Below, in pieces: positions 18,634 to 26,463 of a stretch of DNA of 55,432 nucleotides (position 1 is the first letter of the stretch; each line of letters begins with the position of its first letter). The translations under genes and the position numbers were made by a program. This DNA is from Jejuia pallidilutea (GTDB taxonomy: Bacteria; Bacteroidota; Bacteroidia; Flavobacteriales; Flavobacteriaceae): positions 1 to 55,432 of the forward strand of contig NZ_PVEO01000015.1 of NCBI RefSeq assembly GCF_002973595.1, given 5' to 3'. Below the pieces are notes generated by a model. That model did not search any database. It worked only from the letters and a program-made list of their open reading frames with translations, and was not told where the DNA came from.

Positions 18634-18641
18634 TAGTTTTG
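18634..18641 (+). promoter_or_regulatory. -7 promoter box of the peroxiredoxin operon
   Basis: TAGTTTTG matches TAnnTTTG and gives a leader of roughly 36 nt before the ATG at 18684. No convincing -33 TTG is seen at the expected distance. Confidence 0.5.
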
Positions 18642-18683
18642 CATTGAAATTAAAATAATATTTAAACTTTAAAACACAATTAT

Positions 18684-19328
18684 ATGGCATTTGTAGGGAA
18701 AAAATTTCCAGATTTAAACGTAGACGCAATGAACGAAATGGGCGATACTTTTAAATTAAACGTTTTAGAAGAAGCAGTAAACAACAAGAAAAAAGTAGTA
18801 CTGTTTTGGTATCCAAAAGATTTTACTTTTGTGTGCCCAACAGAATTACACGCATTTCAAGCAGCATTAGCCGAATTTGAAAAACGCAACACCATTGTTA
18901 TTGGTGCATCTTGTGATACGCCTGAGGTACACTTTGCATGGTTAAATACAGCTAAAGATAATGGTGGTATAGAAGGTGTAACATACCCAATATTAGCAGA
19001 TTCTAACCGAAATTTAGCTTCTACTTTAGGTATTTTAGACATTACAAACGAAACCTTTAATGAAGAGACTGGTATTGTAACTGTAGAAGGCGATAATGTT
19101 ACTTACAGAGCTACATACATTATAGATGAAGACGGCATTGTACAACACGAAAGCATCAATAACATGCCTTTAGGCAGAAATGTTGGTGAGTACTTACGTT
19201 TGGTAGACGCCTTAACACATGTGCAGGAAAAAGGAGAAGTTTGTCCTGCAAACTGGGAAGAAGGTAAAGACGCTATGAACGCAAATAGAGATGGTGTAGC
19301 ACAGTATTTAGCAACACACGCCAACTAA
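18684..19328 (+). CDS. 2-Cys peroxiredoxin (AhpC/TSA family)
   Basis: 214 residues. It reduces hydrogen peroxide and organic peroxides. The peroxidatic Cys lies in DFTFVCPTELHAFQ near 50 and the resolving Cys in KGEVCPANWEEGK near 185, so it is a typical 2-Cys enzyme of the Prx1/AhpC type. The C-terminus lacks the YF-type tail that makes some members sensitive to over-oxidation. Followed after 83 nt by a thioredoxin-like protein that is a natural candidate for its reductant, and by a small acidic protein; a hairpin lies between the first two genes. Confidence 0.96.
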   Translation: MAFVGKKFPDLNVDAMNEMGDTFKLNVLEEAVNNKKKVVLFWYPKDFTFVCPTELHAFQAALAEFEKRNTIVIGASCDTPEVHFAWLNTAKDNGGIEGVTYPILADSNRNLASTLGILDITNETFNEETGIVTVEGDNVTYRATYIIDEDGIVQHESINNMPLGRNVGEYLRLVDALTHVQEKGEVCPANWEEGKDAMNANRDGVAQYLATHAN

Positions 19329-19348
19329 AATCCCAAATTTTAGGCTCT

Positions 19349-19376
19349 AAATCCCAAGAGTTATGTCTTAGGATTT
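19349..19376 (+). promoter_or_regulatory. hairpin between peroxiredoxin and thioredoxin genes
   Basis: AAATCCCAAGA (19349-19359) pairs with TCTTAGGATTT (19366-19376) with one mismatch around GTTATG; a seven-T run begins about 9 nt later. It may be a weak terminator or attenuator that lowers expression of the downstream genes relative to the peroxiredoxin. Confidence 0.5.
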
Positions 19377-19411
19377 GGAACCTATTTTTTTAAACTTTAA
19401 AACAATTACTT

Positions 19412-19726
19412 ATGTTAAAAGAATTAGATCAAGACAATTTACAAAGCTTAGTAGCAGAAAACGATACCGTAGTAGTACAATACTCAGCTACATGGTGTGG
19501 CAATTGCCGTATTATGAAACCAAAGGTAAAAAAATTAGCCTCTGAGTTAGAAGACGTAACTTTTGTAATTGCCGATGCCGAAAAATTCCCTGAGTCTAGA
19601 AAGCTGGCAACGGTAGACAATCTACCAACTTTTGCTACTTTTAAAAATGGTAGTTTTGTAAACCAAGTACAAACCAATAAGTTTGATGTTTTAAAAGATT
19701 TAGTAAATGAAGTTACCAGTAATTAA
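19412..19726 (+). CDS. thioredoxin-family protein with CGNC active site
   Basis: 104 residues, a minimal cytoplasmic thioredoxin fold without signal peptide. The active site is WCGNCRIMKPKVKKL near 29-43, that is CGNC instead of the CGPC of classical thioredoxin, which shifts redox potential and partner choice. The cis-Pro is in DNLPTFATFKNG near 70. Placed behind the peroxiredoxin, it probably recycles it (inference from context). Its last 20 nt overlap the next gene, indicating translational coupling. Confidence 0.93.
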   Translation: MLKELDQDNLQSLVAENDTVVVQYSATWCGNCRIMKPKVKKLASELEDVTFVIADAEKFPESRKLATVDNLPTFATFKNGSFVNQVQTNKFDVLKDLVNEVTSN

Positions 19727-19964
19727 GCATCTCACTAATTTTATAGAAGACAACGACGAGGATTTTGTTGTTGAAACTATTGAAACCCTAGAAGCCTTAA
19801 CCGAAGTGCCATCTTTAAAAGATGAAGAATTAGATGTAATTGGAGAATTGATCTCTAACATGTATGGCGCTATTGAAGTGCATAAAATGACCAAAGATGG
19901 TACACCAAAAAAAGACGCTCTAAATAGTTTTATGGGACGCGTTATGGGATCTATAGATACATAA
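19707..19964 (+). CDS. small acidic protein of the thioredoxin operon (DUF6952-like)
   Basis: 85 residues, acidic and mostly helical, with no cysteine, so it is not itself a redox carrier. It resembles a small Bacteroidota-specific family that I associate with DUF6952 and that is found directly behind a thioredoxin-like gene; the family name is from memory. It overlaps the thioredoxin gene by 20 nt. A role as a partner or stabiliser of the peroxiredoxin-thioredoxin pair is plausible but unproven. A strong terminator follows. Confidence 0.8.
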   Translation: MKLPVIKHLTNFIEDNDEDFVVETIETLEALTEVPSLKDEELDVIGELISNMYGAIEVHKMTKDGTPKKDALNSFMGRVMGSIDT

Positions 19965-19988
19965 TTGAAAAAGGAAAATTTGTTTCAT

Positions 19989-20019
19989 AAAACCATCTCT
20001 GTTTAGGGATGGTTTTTTT
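19989..20019 (+). terminator. terminator of the peroxiredoxin operon
   Basis: AACCATC (19991-19997) and GATGGTT (20008-20014) form a stem, extended by flanking A and T runs, followed by TTTTT. Confidence 0.85.
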
Positions 20020-20131
20020 ATTGTAACTGCTTGATATTGTTTAAAATTTCAGTTACATTCGTTTACCACAGCACAACTAAAAATTATTACAACTCATTAT
20101 ACTGAAAAGTTACTATACACATTTAATTAAA

Positions 20132-20641
20132 ATGAAAATAAAGTATTTAGTCATTATTACAACCATATTTTTTTTAAGTTGTAACAAAGAAAAAGAAATT
20201 AGCTCTATAAATCCAGAAAATTGGTCTAAACGCGCTGTAAAGCTATCACCAAAAGACTCTCTTGAATTTGGAAAATCCTATCTATCTGTTTACTCTCAAA
20301 TTTATAGTATAACAGAACACAGAACTCACAATCTAACTTCCATGGTAAGTATGAGAAATACTAGTGAACTAGATACAATTTACCTGTTAAGAGCAGAATA
20401 TTATGATACCCACGGAAAATCGGTTAGAACATATTTTAATACTCCAATTTTTTTGGCTCCTATGGAAACAACAGAAATAATAATTGATGAAATTGATGTT
20501 TCTGGAGGAACTGGTTCTAATTTTATTATTGAATGGAAAATACCTAAAGATTGTCCCGAGCCTTTGTTTGAGGCAGTAATGACCTCTACTATGGGGCAAC
20601 AAGGCTTATCCTTTACAACACAAGCTAAACGAGTAAAGTAA
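20132..20641 (+). CDS. DUF3124 lipoprotein
   Basis: 169 residues. The signal peptide ends in a lipobox (IFFLSC, Cys at about 17), so the protein is probably lipid-anchored. The rest matches DUF3124: SYLSVYSQIYS near 50, a SMVSMRNTSELDTIYL strand near 71, a YYDTHGKSVRTY block near 90, an IDVSGGTGSNFIIEW block near 120 and FEAVMTSTMGQQGLSFTT near the end. The function of DUF3124 is unknown. It is monocistronic, just after the redox operon terminator. Confidence 0.85.
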   Translation: MKIKYLVIITTIFFLSCNKEKEISSINPENWSKRAVKLSPKDSLEFGKSYLSVYSQIYSITEHRTHNLTSMVSMRNTSELDTIYLLRAEYYDTHGKSVRTYFNTPIFLAPMETTEIIIDEIDVSGGTGSNFIIEWKIPKDCPEPLFEAVMTSTMGQQGLSFTTQAKRVK

Positions 20642-20705
20642 AACTATTCAGAATTAAACCTTTTGCTAACCATAGCCTAAAAACCTATTAAACAAAATAA
20701 AAATA

Positions 20706-21176
20706 TCACTTTAATAAATCAACAACATCAGTAAATCCTTTATTCTTTGCATACTCTAAAGCTAACTTTCCTTTATTATCTTTAATGGCAGTATCTGCAT
20801 TGTGGCTTAAGAGTAATTCTACCATTTTTGTTTGTCCGTACATTGCGGCAAAAATTAAAGGCGTATAGCCTAAATTATTTTGCGCATTAATAGTTGCTCC
20901 ATATTTAAGCAACAATTGTGCTAAGTGTATATTCCCTTTAAATGCAACGCCTATAAGCGCTGTGTTTCCAGAAGCATCTGTAGCATTAACAGGTGCTTTA
21001 TGGCTTAAAAGCGTTTCTACTATATCAATTTTATCAAAATAAGCGGCAAAAATTAGTGGAGTAAAACCTCTAGCATCTTTTGTGCTAACTAATTCTGGAT
21101 GTAACTTTAATAAATGTTCTATCTGGTTTTTATCTCCAGATTGTATCGCACCAAAAAATCGCGTAGCATATTCCAT
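20706..21176 (-). CDS. ankyrin-repeat protein
   Basis: 156 residues made almost wholly of about four to five ankyrin repeats (GFTPLIFAAYFDKIDIVETLL, and similar blocks spaced about 33 residues, such as GNTALIGVAFKGNIHLAQLLL minus its last residue). No signal peptide, so cytoplasmic. Ankyrin repeats bind other proteins. It is last in a minus-strand unit behind RidA (5-nt gap) and DUF4202. Small ankyrin proteins beside stress enzymes often act as protective partners, but nothing here names its target. Confidence 0.93.
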   Translation of the reverse strand: MEYATRFFGAIQSGDKNQIEHLLKLHPELVSTKDARGFTPLIFAAYFDKIDIVETLLSHKAPVNATDASGNTALIGVAFKGNIHLAQLLLKYGATINAQNNLGYTPLIFAAMYGQTKMVELLLSHNADTAIKDNKGKLALEYAKNKGFTDVVDLLK

Positions 21177-21181
21177 ATATT

Positions 21182-21562
21182 TTAATGTTTTAGGGCAGTT
21201 ACCTGAATTTCAATTTTCATTTTATCATCAGCCAAACCAGCTGAAAACATGGTAGCTGCGGGTTTAATATCTCCAAAATAGCGTTTTAAAACTGGCCAAC
21301 ACGTTTTAAATTCGTTCGCATCAGGCAAAATATAGGTTATCCTAACAATATCTAACAAAGTAGCATTTGCCTTTTCTAAAGTTGTTTTGATATTTAGTAT
21401 ACATTGTTCGGTTTGCTCAACTATGTCATCACTAATCGTCATGTTCCCATAATTATATCCTGTAGTTCCCGAAATAAATATCCAATTGTCTTGAACAACA
21501 GCTCTAGAGTAGCCTATTTCCCTTTCAAAAGTAGACCCCGAACTTATTAATTTTCTTGTCAT
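21182..21562 (-). CDS. RidA-family protein (enamine/imine deaminase type)
   Basis: 126 residues of the RidA/YjgF/YER057c fold. RidA proteins hydrolyse reactive enamine/imine intermediates from PLP enzymes; the subgroup here has SSGSTFEREIGYSRAVVQDN at the N-terminus and IVRITYILPDANEF near 71. The catalytic Arg of archetypal RidA (near 105) is not evident at its usual context (KPAATMFSAGLADDKMKIEI), so this may be a non-deaminating subgroup. Middle gene of the DUF4202-RidA-ankyrin operon. Confidence 0.88.
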   Translation of the reverse strand: MTRKLISSGSTFEREIGYSRAVVQDNWIFISGTTGYNYGNMTISDDIVEQTEQCILNIKTTLEKANATLLDIVRITYILPDANEFKTCWPVLKRYFGDIKPAATMFSAGLADDKMKIEIQVTALKH

Positions 21563-21578
21563 ATTGGTGCTATTAAAA

Positions 21579-22163
21579 TTAAGAAAGTGCCGAATGGATT
21601 AGTTTTGTACTTCGTTCTGAGAAACTTAATTTTAAAGCCTCGTTCCTACCTCTTTCAGACATTTTTTTCCATGTTTTTTGTAAAATATCTATCACTTTTT
21701 CATCAGGATGTTTTTCTGCAAATTCCTCAAAATAGTAATCTAAAAACACCAAACAAATGGTATCTTCTATGGTTTGTGATTCTTCATTTTTCTTTATCCT
21801 TTTTTTAAGGATAATATTTCTTATCCTATCAATATATTCAGCATCATAATCCACTTGTTTTAAAATTTCGGTAGTTAAGTCTGCATGCATTTTTTTTAAG
21901 GTTTCTCGCCATTTTAAATATCCTACCCTATCCATAGGATATTCATCCCTAGGAATTCGCCATCTACAAATATGTTGTGCTCTCGCTGCAATTTGTAATG
22001 CTTTTGAGGCATTGGGCTCAAACTGTAATAACTTTCTAGTCATTCGTTGCGAATACAATAGCTCTTTTGGGTACGCCATACCAGCAACTTGGTAAGTATT
22101 AACATCTTCAGAATTTACTTTATCTATTAAGGCTATGGCAGTTTCAAATCGCGTTGGTTTCAT
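21579..22163 (-). CDS. DUF4202 family protein
   Basis: 194 residues from the ATG at 22163; a further ATG at 22199 is in frame but the 12 extra residues do not look like the family, whose N-terminus is FETAIALIDKVNSED-like. Conserved features are the helical block QRMTRKLLQFEPNASKALQI and AARAQHICRWRIPRDEYP near 70, and a C-terminal CLVFLDYYFEEFAEKHPDEK block near 135. The protein is helical and soluble; histidines and acidic residues suggest an HD-like metal site, but the function is unknown. First gene of a three-gene operon with RidA and an ankyrin protein. Confidence 0.88.
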   Translation of the reverse strand: MKPTRFETAIALIDKVNSEDVNTYQVAGMAYPKELLYSQRMTRKLLQFEPNASKALQIAARAQHICRWRIPRDEYPMDRVGYLKWRETLKKMHADLTTEILKQVDYDAEYIDRIRNIILKKRIKKNEESQTIEDTICLVFLDYYFEEFAEKHPDEKVIDILQKTWKKMSERGRNEALKLSFSERSTKLIHSALS

Positions 22164-22329
22164 GCTTATATCATTCTTATTATAGAAAGCAATATACACA
22201 TTTCAAGTTTCAATACTAAAGAGATTATTAGAGATTTTTTAGTTCGCATTACTATCACAATCTAAAAGAAAACATATTCCCTTTTTAGCGATTTAAACTT
22301 TAATATAGCTTGTAAAGCAAAATAGCTAC

Positions 22330-22404
22330 ATGAGTAAAAAAACAGTCTTAAACTTAGGAAATGCGTTAAAAAAATCATTAATACTGTCAAAAAAAACAAC
22401 ATAA
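22330..22404 (+). CDS. 24-codon ORF resembling a bacteriocin-type leader peptide (possibly a remnant)
   Basis: The frame begins MSKKTVLNLGNALKK and stops after 24 codons. The start resembles the leaders of flavobacterial bacteriocin-like precursors, which typically read MKKxxLNLGKALNKAEQ and end at a double glycine. Here no GG and no core peptide follow in any frame I read, so it may be a decayed precursor, a truncated leader, or chance. It lies in the otherwise gene-free 22200-22455. No maturation or export gene is nearby. Confidence 0.35.
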   Translation: MSKKTVLNLGNALKKSLILSKKTT

Positions 22405-22455
22405 CTAACTTATTTTCAAATAGAAACAAATATTAACTTTAAAAATTTAAAAATT

Positions 22456-22995
22456 ATGAAAATTAAAAGCATACTATTAACAGCAATGTTACTTTTTGCT
22501 TTTCAACTATCAGCTCAATGGAGCAGTAACGAAGTATTAAACAACATTGAAGCGCCACAAAATTACACAACATTAGAATTGGCACAAATGGATAGAAACC
22601 TATCTACATTTACAAATTTGGTGTTCTTATCTGGTTTGGCGCCTTCTATGTTAATGACAGACGACCATACATTGCTAATCCCTACTAATGAAGCCTTTAA
22701 AGAAATGTCTGTTGATGACTTTTTACATTTAACAAATCCTAAAAATCGAGCAGATTTGGTACGTTTTGTAACATACCATTTTTTACCCAATAAAGTGATG
22801 AAACTTAATTTTGAAGATTCACAAGTAATCGATACACAGGGCGACGAAGAAATTACTGTTTCTGTTGACGAACCTTTTGGAATTACTTATATAGGTAGCG
22901 GAAAAATTATTAAAAGTGATATTGAAGCAAAAAATGGTGTAATACATGTAGTTAACAGTGTAATTAAACCTACTGAAGACGTAATATTTAACTAA
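22456..22995 (+). CDS. secreted fasciclin-domain protein
   Basis: 179 residues. Signal peptide about 1-20 (LLFAFQLSAQ). The rest is one fasciclin (FAS1) domain: NLSTFTNLVFLSGLAPSML, HTLLIPTNEAFKEMSVDDFL near 75, LVRFVTYHFLPNKVM near 100 and NGVIHVVNSVIKPT near the end, the classical FAS1 H1 and H2 blocks. FAS1 domains mediate adhesion to proteins or polysaccharides, so a periplasmic or surface role is likely. Single gene with its own terminator, shared with the convergent fdhF-like gene. Confidence 0.95.
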   Translation: MKIKSILLTAMLLFAFQLSAQWSSNEVLNNIEAPQNYTTLELAQMDRNLSTFTNLVFLSGLAPSMLMTDDHTLLIPTNEAFKEMSVDDFLHLTNPKNRADLVRFVTYHFLPNKVMKLNFEDSQVIDTQGDEEITVSVDEPFGITYIGSGKIIKSDIEAKNGVIHVVNSVIKPTEDVIFN

Positions 22996-23024
22996 TAATA
23001 ATTAGTAGCTAAAGTTTAATTAAG

Positions 23025-23068
23025 CTGGCTAAAGGCAATAAAAAATGCTGCTTTTAGCCAGTTTTTTT
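23025..23068. terminator. bidirectional terminator between the fasciclin and FdhF genes
   Basis: CTGGCTAAA-type arm (from 23025) pairs with TTTAGCCAG (to 23061), plus inner GCA/TGC pairing, followed by TTTTTTT on the plus strand. On the minus strand the T-run is weaker, so the plus-strand function is the surer one. Confidence 0.8.
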
Positions 23069-25370
23069 ATTTATACAATGAAGCTTCTACAGTTATTCTT
23101 ACACTTTTTGATGCTGGCGTTTTTGCTGTATGAGCAAAACTATCTAAAGGCACTAATACATTGGTTTCTGGAAAATAGGTAGCACAACAGTTTTTAGGAA
23201 TATCATAACCAACAACCTTAAAATTATTGGCTTCTCGTATAACGCCATTGTACTCAGATTTTAAATTTACAATCTGTTGCTCTTTTAAATTGCGAGTTTT
23301 CATATCGGCTCTATTCATAAATATAACGCGGCGTTCGTTAAACACACCTCTGTAACGATCGTTTAAACCATAAATAGTAGTATTAAATTGGTCATGACTA
23401 CGAATGGTCATCATAATCAATTCCTCATCTTTTAATTTCCAATTTGGCAATTTATTAATACTAAAATTAGCTTTTCCGGTTTTGGTTTTAAATTGTCGTT
23501 CCCTAGCTCCATTAGGCAAATAAAACCCAGATGGGTGCTTTAATTTGGTGTTGTAATCTTCAAATCCATTAACAACCTCAGCAATATCATCTCTTACCAA
23601 TTCGTAATTATCTTTATAGGCTAACCAATTTACTTTAGAGCGGTTTTTTAACGTTGCATCTGCAATACCACATACTACAGCAACTTCACTCAATAAGGCA
23701 TCTGAACATGGTTCTAATACTCCTTTGGTGGTATGCACAACCCCCATGGAGTTTTCTACGCTTTGTATTTGTACTCCTGTTTTTTGATAATCTTTTTCTG
23801 CTCTTCCCAAACAAGGCAAAATCAATGCTTCTTTTCCTGTAACCAAATGCGAACGGTTTAACTTAGTGCTTACGTGAACCGTTAAATTGCAATTAGCTAA
23901 TGCTTGTGCAGCATAAGCTGTATCTGGAACTGCCGAAATAAAATTACCACCCAAACCAAAAAATACTTTGGCTTTTTGTTCGTACATGGCTTTTATGGCT
24001 TCTATAACACTATAACCATGTTTAGGCGATGGTTTAAAACCATATTTAGCTTCAATTTTATCTAAAAAAGCTTGTGGTGCAGATTCCCAAATACCTACGG
24101 TTCTATCGCCTTGCACGTTAGAATGTCCGCGTACAGGGCAAGTACCAGCGCCTTCTTTCCCAATACTGCCCTTTAACAACAATAAGTTTACTAATTCGCG
24201 AATATTATCAACCGCATTCTCATGCTGTGTTAAGCCCATTGCCCAACAAATAATAATTTTATTGTTATTGAGTATTAAATTGAATACATCATTAAAAATT
24301 GCTTCTGAAACCCCTGATGCTTGCAAACATGCCTTAAAATCATAGGTTTTTACATCTGAAATAAAAGCCTCAATCCCAGAGGTATGGGTATTTATAAAAG
24401 CTTTATCAAAAACGTTTCCAATAGTTTCTTCTTTTTCAATTAACTTTAACAACAAAGCTTTAAAAAATGCCACGTCTCCATTAATTGTTATTGGTACAAA
24501 TACATCTGATAATTTTGTACCGCCAGTTAACATTTTTATGGGGTTTTGCGGATTGGTAAATTTCATTAATCCTGCTTCTGGCAAAGGGTTAATAGCTATT
24601 ATTTTTCCACCATTTTGCTTTGTCTTTTCCAAAGCAGACAACATTCGTGGATGATTTGTTGCTGGATTTTGCCCAACAATCATTACCAGTTCCGCTTTAT
24701 ATAAATCATCTAAAGTTACAGACCCCTTGCCAATGCCTAAGGTTTCTGATAATGCGCTTCCACTCGCTTCGTGGCACATGTTAGAGCAATCTGGTAAATT
24801 AGAAGTGCCAAATTCCCTAACAAATAATTGGTATAAAAAGGCTGCCTCGTTAGTAGTTCTTCCTGAGGTATAAAACACTGCTTGGTCTGGGTTATCTAAT
24901 GCGTTTAAATGCGCACCAACTTTTTTAAAAGCTTCGGCCCATGTAATAGGCTGGTAATGTGTTGCGCCTTTGGGTAAATACATAGGTTCTGATAAACGTC
25001 CAGATTTACCAATTTCAAAATCTGATAAATCCGATAGAGCATCAACAGAATTTTTTTTGAAAAAATCGCGATCAATTAAGGTATTCTGCATTTCTTCAGC
25101 CATTGCTTTTAATCCGTTTTCACAATATTCGCCTAAAGAAGAACGCTCATCATCTGGATCTGGCCATGCACAACCCGGGCAATCAAACCCTCCTTTTTGA
25201 TTTAATTTTTTTGATATCTTTAAAATGTTACTGGGTTTAATATATTTAAAGGCATGCGAACTTGCGGCTTTTATTCCTGCAAAACCTGCGGTATTTGTTG
25301 GCGGTGTCTTAGTCTTTAAAGTTTTAAAACCTTCAGGTGTTAACGCTTTCTCTGTTGGTGATTTACCCAT
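23067..25370 (-). CDS. FdhF/YdeP-family molybdopterin oxidoreductase
   Basis: 767 residues with a bis-MGD molybdenum/tungsten cofactor fold. The N-terminal DCPGCAWPDPDDERSSLGEY (near 60) is the YdeP-type signature. Further landmarks are YTSGRTTNEAAFLYQLF near 165, DCSNMCHEASGSALSETLG near 195, VMIVGQNPATNHPRM near 230 and WAMGLTQHENAVDNI near 380. The family includes formate dehydrogenase-like proteins, but YdeP members are not proven formate dehydrogenases and one is linked to acid resistance in E. coli. No fdhD or other cofactor gene lies nearby. Last gene of a minus-strand run tilS-ade-yheT-fdhF. Confidence 0.93.
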   Translation of the reverse strand: MGKSPTEKALTPEGFKTLKTKTPPTNTAGFAGIKAASSHAFKYIKPSNILKISKKLNQKGGFDCPGCAWPDPDDERSSLGEYCENGLKAMAEEMQNTLIDRDFFKKNSVDALSDLSDFEIGKSGRLSEPMYLPKGATHYQPITWAEAFKKVGAHLNALDNPDQAVFYTSGRTTNEAAFLYQLFVREFGTSNLPDCSNMCHEASGSALSETLGIGKGSVTLDDLYKAELVMIVGQNPATNHPRMLSALEKTKQNGGKIIAINPLPEAGLMKFTNPQNPIKMLTGGTKLSDVFVPITINGDVAFFKALLLKLIEKEETIGNVFDKAFINTHTSGIEAFISDVKTYDFKACLQASGVSEAIFNDVFNLILNNNKIIICWAMGLTQHENAVDNIRELVNLLLLKGSIGKEGAGTCPVRGHSNVQGDRTVGIWESAPQAFLDKIEAKYGFKPSPKHGYSVIEAIKAMYEQKAKVFFGLGGNFISAVPDTAYAAQALANCNLTVHVSTKLNRSHLVTGKEALILPCLGRAEKDYQKTGVQIQSVENSMGVVHTTKGVLEPCSDALLSEVAVVCGIADATLKNRSKVNWLAYKDNYELVRDDIAEVVNGFEDYNTKLKHPSGFYLPNGARERQFKTKTGKANFSINKLPNWKLKDEELIMMTIRSHDQFNTTIYGLNDRYRGVFNERRVIFMNRADMKTRNLKEQQIVNLKSEYNGVIREANNFKVVGYDIPKNCCATYFPETNVLVPLDSFAHTAKTPASKSVRITVEASLYK

Positions 25371-25374
25371 ATTT

Positions 25375-25382
25375 TAAATATA
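25375..25382 (-). promoter_or_regulatory. possible -7 box (TATATTTA) directly before the FdhF-type gene
   Basis: TATATTTA ends 4 nt before the ATG at 25370; it differs from TAnnTTTG only in the last base. It would give a leaderless mRNA. AT-rich context lowers confidence. Confidence 0.3.
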
Positions 25383-25463
25383 GTAAATATTAGCTTAAAC
25401 ATAAAAGCGCTTAACTAAGCAGATTTTTTTTAAGAAACACACCTTCTTTATAGCTTAAAAAAC

Positions 25464-26420
25464 TTATTCTCCCAAAACAAATTCTAAAGCCCGCCTTTCG
25501 TTATAGTACACATTTTTTTTATGCACAAAACCAGAGTGTCCGCCAAAATTTGGCATTTCTAAATAAAGATTGGCGTTGTTTTTTGCTTCTTTTACTGGGT
25601 AACATTCTGGAGATAAAAACGAATCGTTTAGCGCATTTATAATTAAAGATGGGGTTTTTATATTTGGAAGGAATTGAAGACTGGCGCATTTATCATAATA
25701 GTCTTCCGCATCTTTAAATCCATGGGCTTTTGATGTGTAAACATTATCAAAATCGTACAATGTTTTTATGGATTTTACATCAGCTTCTTTTAAATATCCA
25801 GGAAATCGGCGCTGTTTTTCTTCAAGGCGCTTTACTAAAGGTTTTAAAAACCTATCATGATAGAGTTTATTTTTTAATGCATGCAACTCTTTAGCTGCTC
25901 CAGATAAATTACATGGCACAGAAACCGCCACAGCTGCTTTAACTTCGTTTGGTATTACATTACCTTCACCTAAATATTTTAATATAATATTAGCACCAAG
26001 GCTAATGCCCTTTAAATAAATATCAGTGTAGTTTTTATTAGTAATGGCATGTTGTATAACCTCAATTAAATCTCCTGTTGCTCCGGAATGATAACTATAG
26101 TATTTTAAGTTTTCCTCTCCGCTGCAGCCTCTAAAATTCATACAAACGGCATCTACCCCATTTGCATTAAATAATTTGGCTGCACCCGTTACGTAAGGGC
26201 GTTGGCCATGACCTTCTAAACCATGTAGCAAAATAATGAGTTTATTACTTTTTTCTTTTGAATAGCTCCAGTCTAAATCTAAAAAATCTCCGTCTTTTAA
26301 AGTAATGCGTTCTCGTTCTTGCTCTAATGTAACGCGTCTTGCCAAACCTGAATACACGGTAGCAACAAATCCGTTTTTAAATAAAAATGGTGGTTTATAG
26401 GTAGATTCTAGTATTGGCAT
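25464..26420 (-). CDS. YheT-family alpha/beta hydrolase
   Basis: 318 residues, the usual length for YheT. The nucleophile elbow is LKGISLGANIILKYL near 140 (GxSxG), the acid is in NALNDSFLSPECYP near 265 and the His in MPNFGGHSGFVHKK near 295, so the catalytic triad is complete. The oxyanion block ILLHGLEGHGQRPY near 62 is typical. It should be a cytoplasmic or membrane-associated esterase; the natural substrate is unknown. It lies between adenine deaminase and the FdhF-type gene with 43- and 93-nt gaps. Confidence 0.94.
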   Translation of the reverse strand: MPILESTYKPPFLFKNGFVATVYSGLARRVTLEQERERITLKDGDFLDLDWSYSKEKSNKLIILLHGLEGHGQRPYVTGAAKLFNANGVDAVCMNFRGCSGEENLKYYSYHSGATGDLIEVIQHAITNKNYTDIYLKGISLGANIILKYLGEGNVIPNEVKAAVAVSVPCNLSGAAKELHALKNKLYHDRFLKPLVKRLEEKQRRFPGYLKEADVKSIKTLYDFDNVYTSKAHGFKDAEDYYDKCASLQFLPNIKTPSLIINALNDSFLSPECYPVKEAKNNANLYLEMPNFGGHSGFVHKKNVYYNERRALEFVLGE

Positions 26421-26463
26421 ATTTTAGTTGACAGTGTCAGTCGCAGTTTTCAGTTGTTAAAGA

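Noticed and set aside
22164-22199. Upstream ATG of the DUF4202 gene at 22199
   Set aside because: The 12 extra residues are unlike the family N-terminus; ATG 22163 is preferred, though not proven.
23067-25370. Formate dehydrogenase operon
   Set aside because: Only the YdeP-type large subunit is present; no electron-transfer subunits or fdhD. A specific formate role is not supported.
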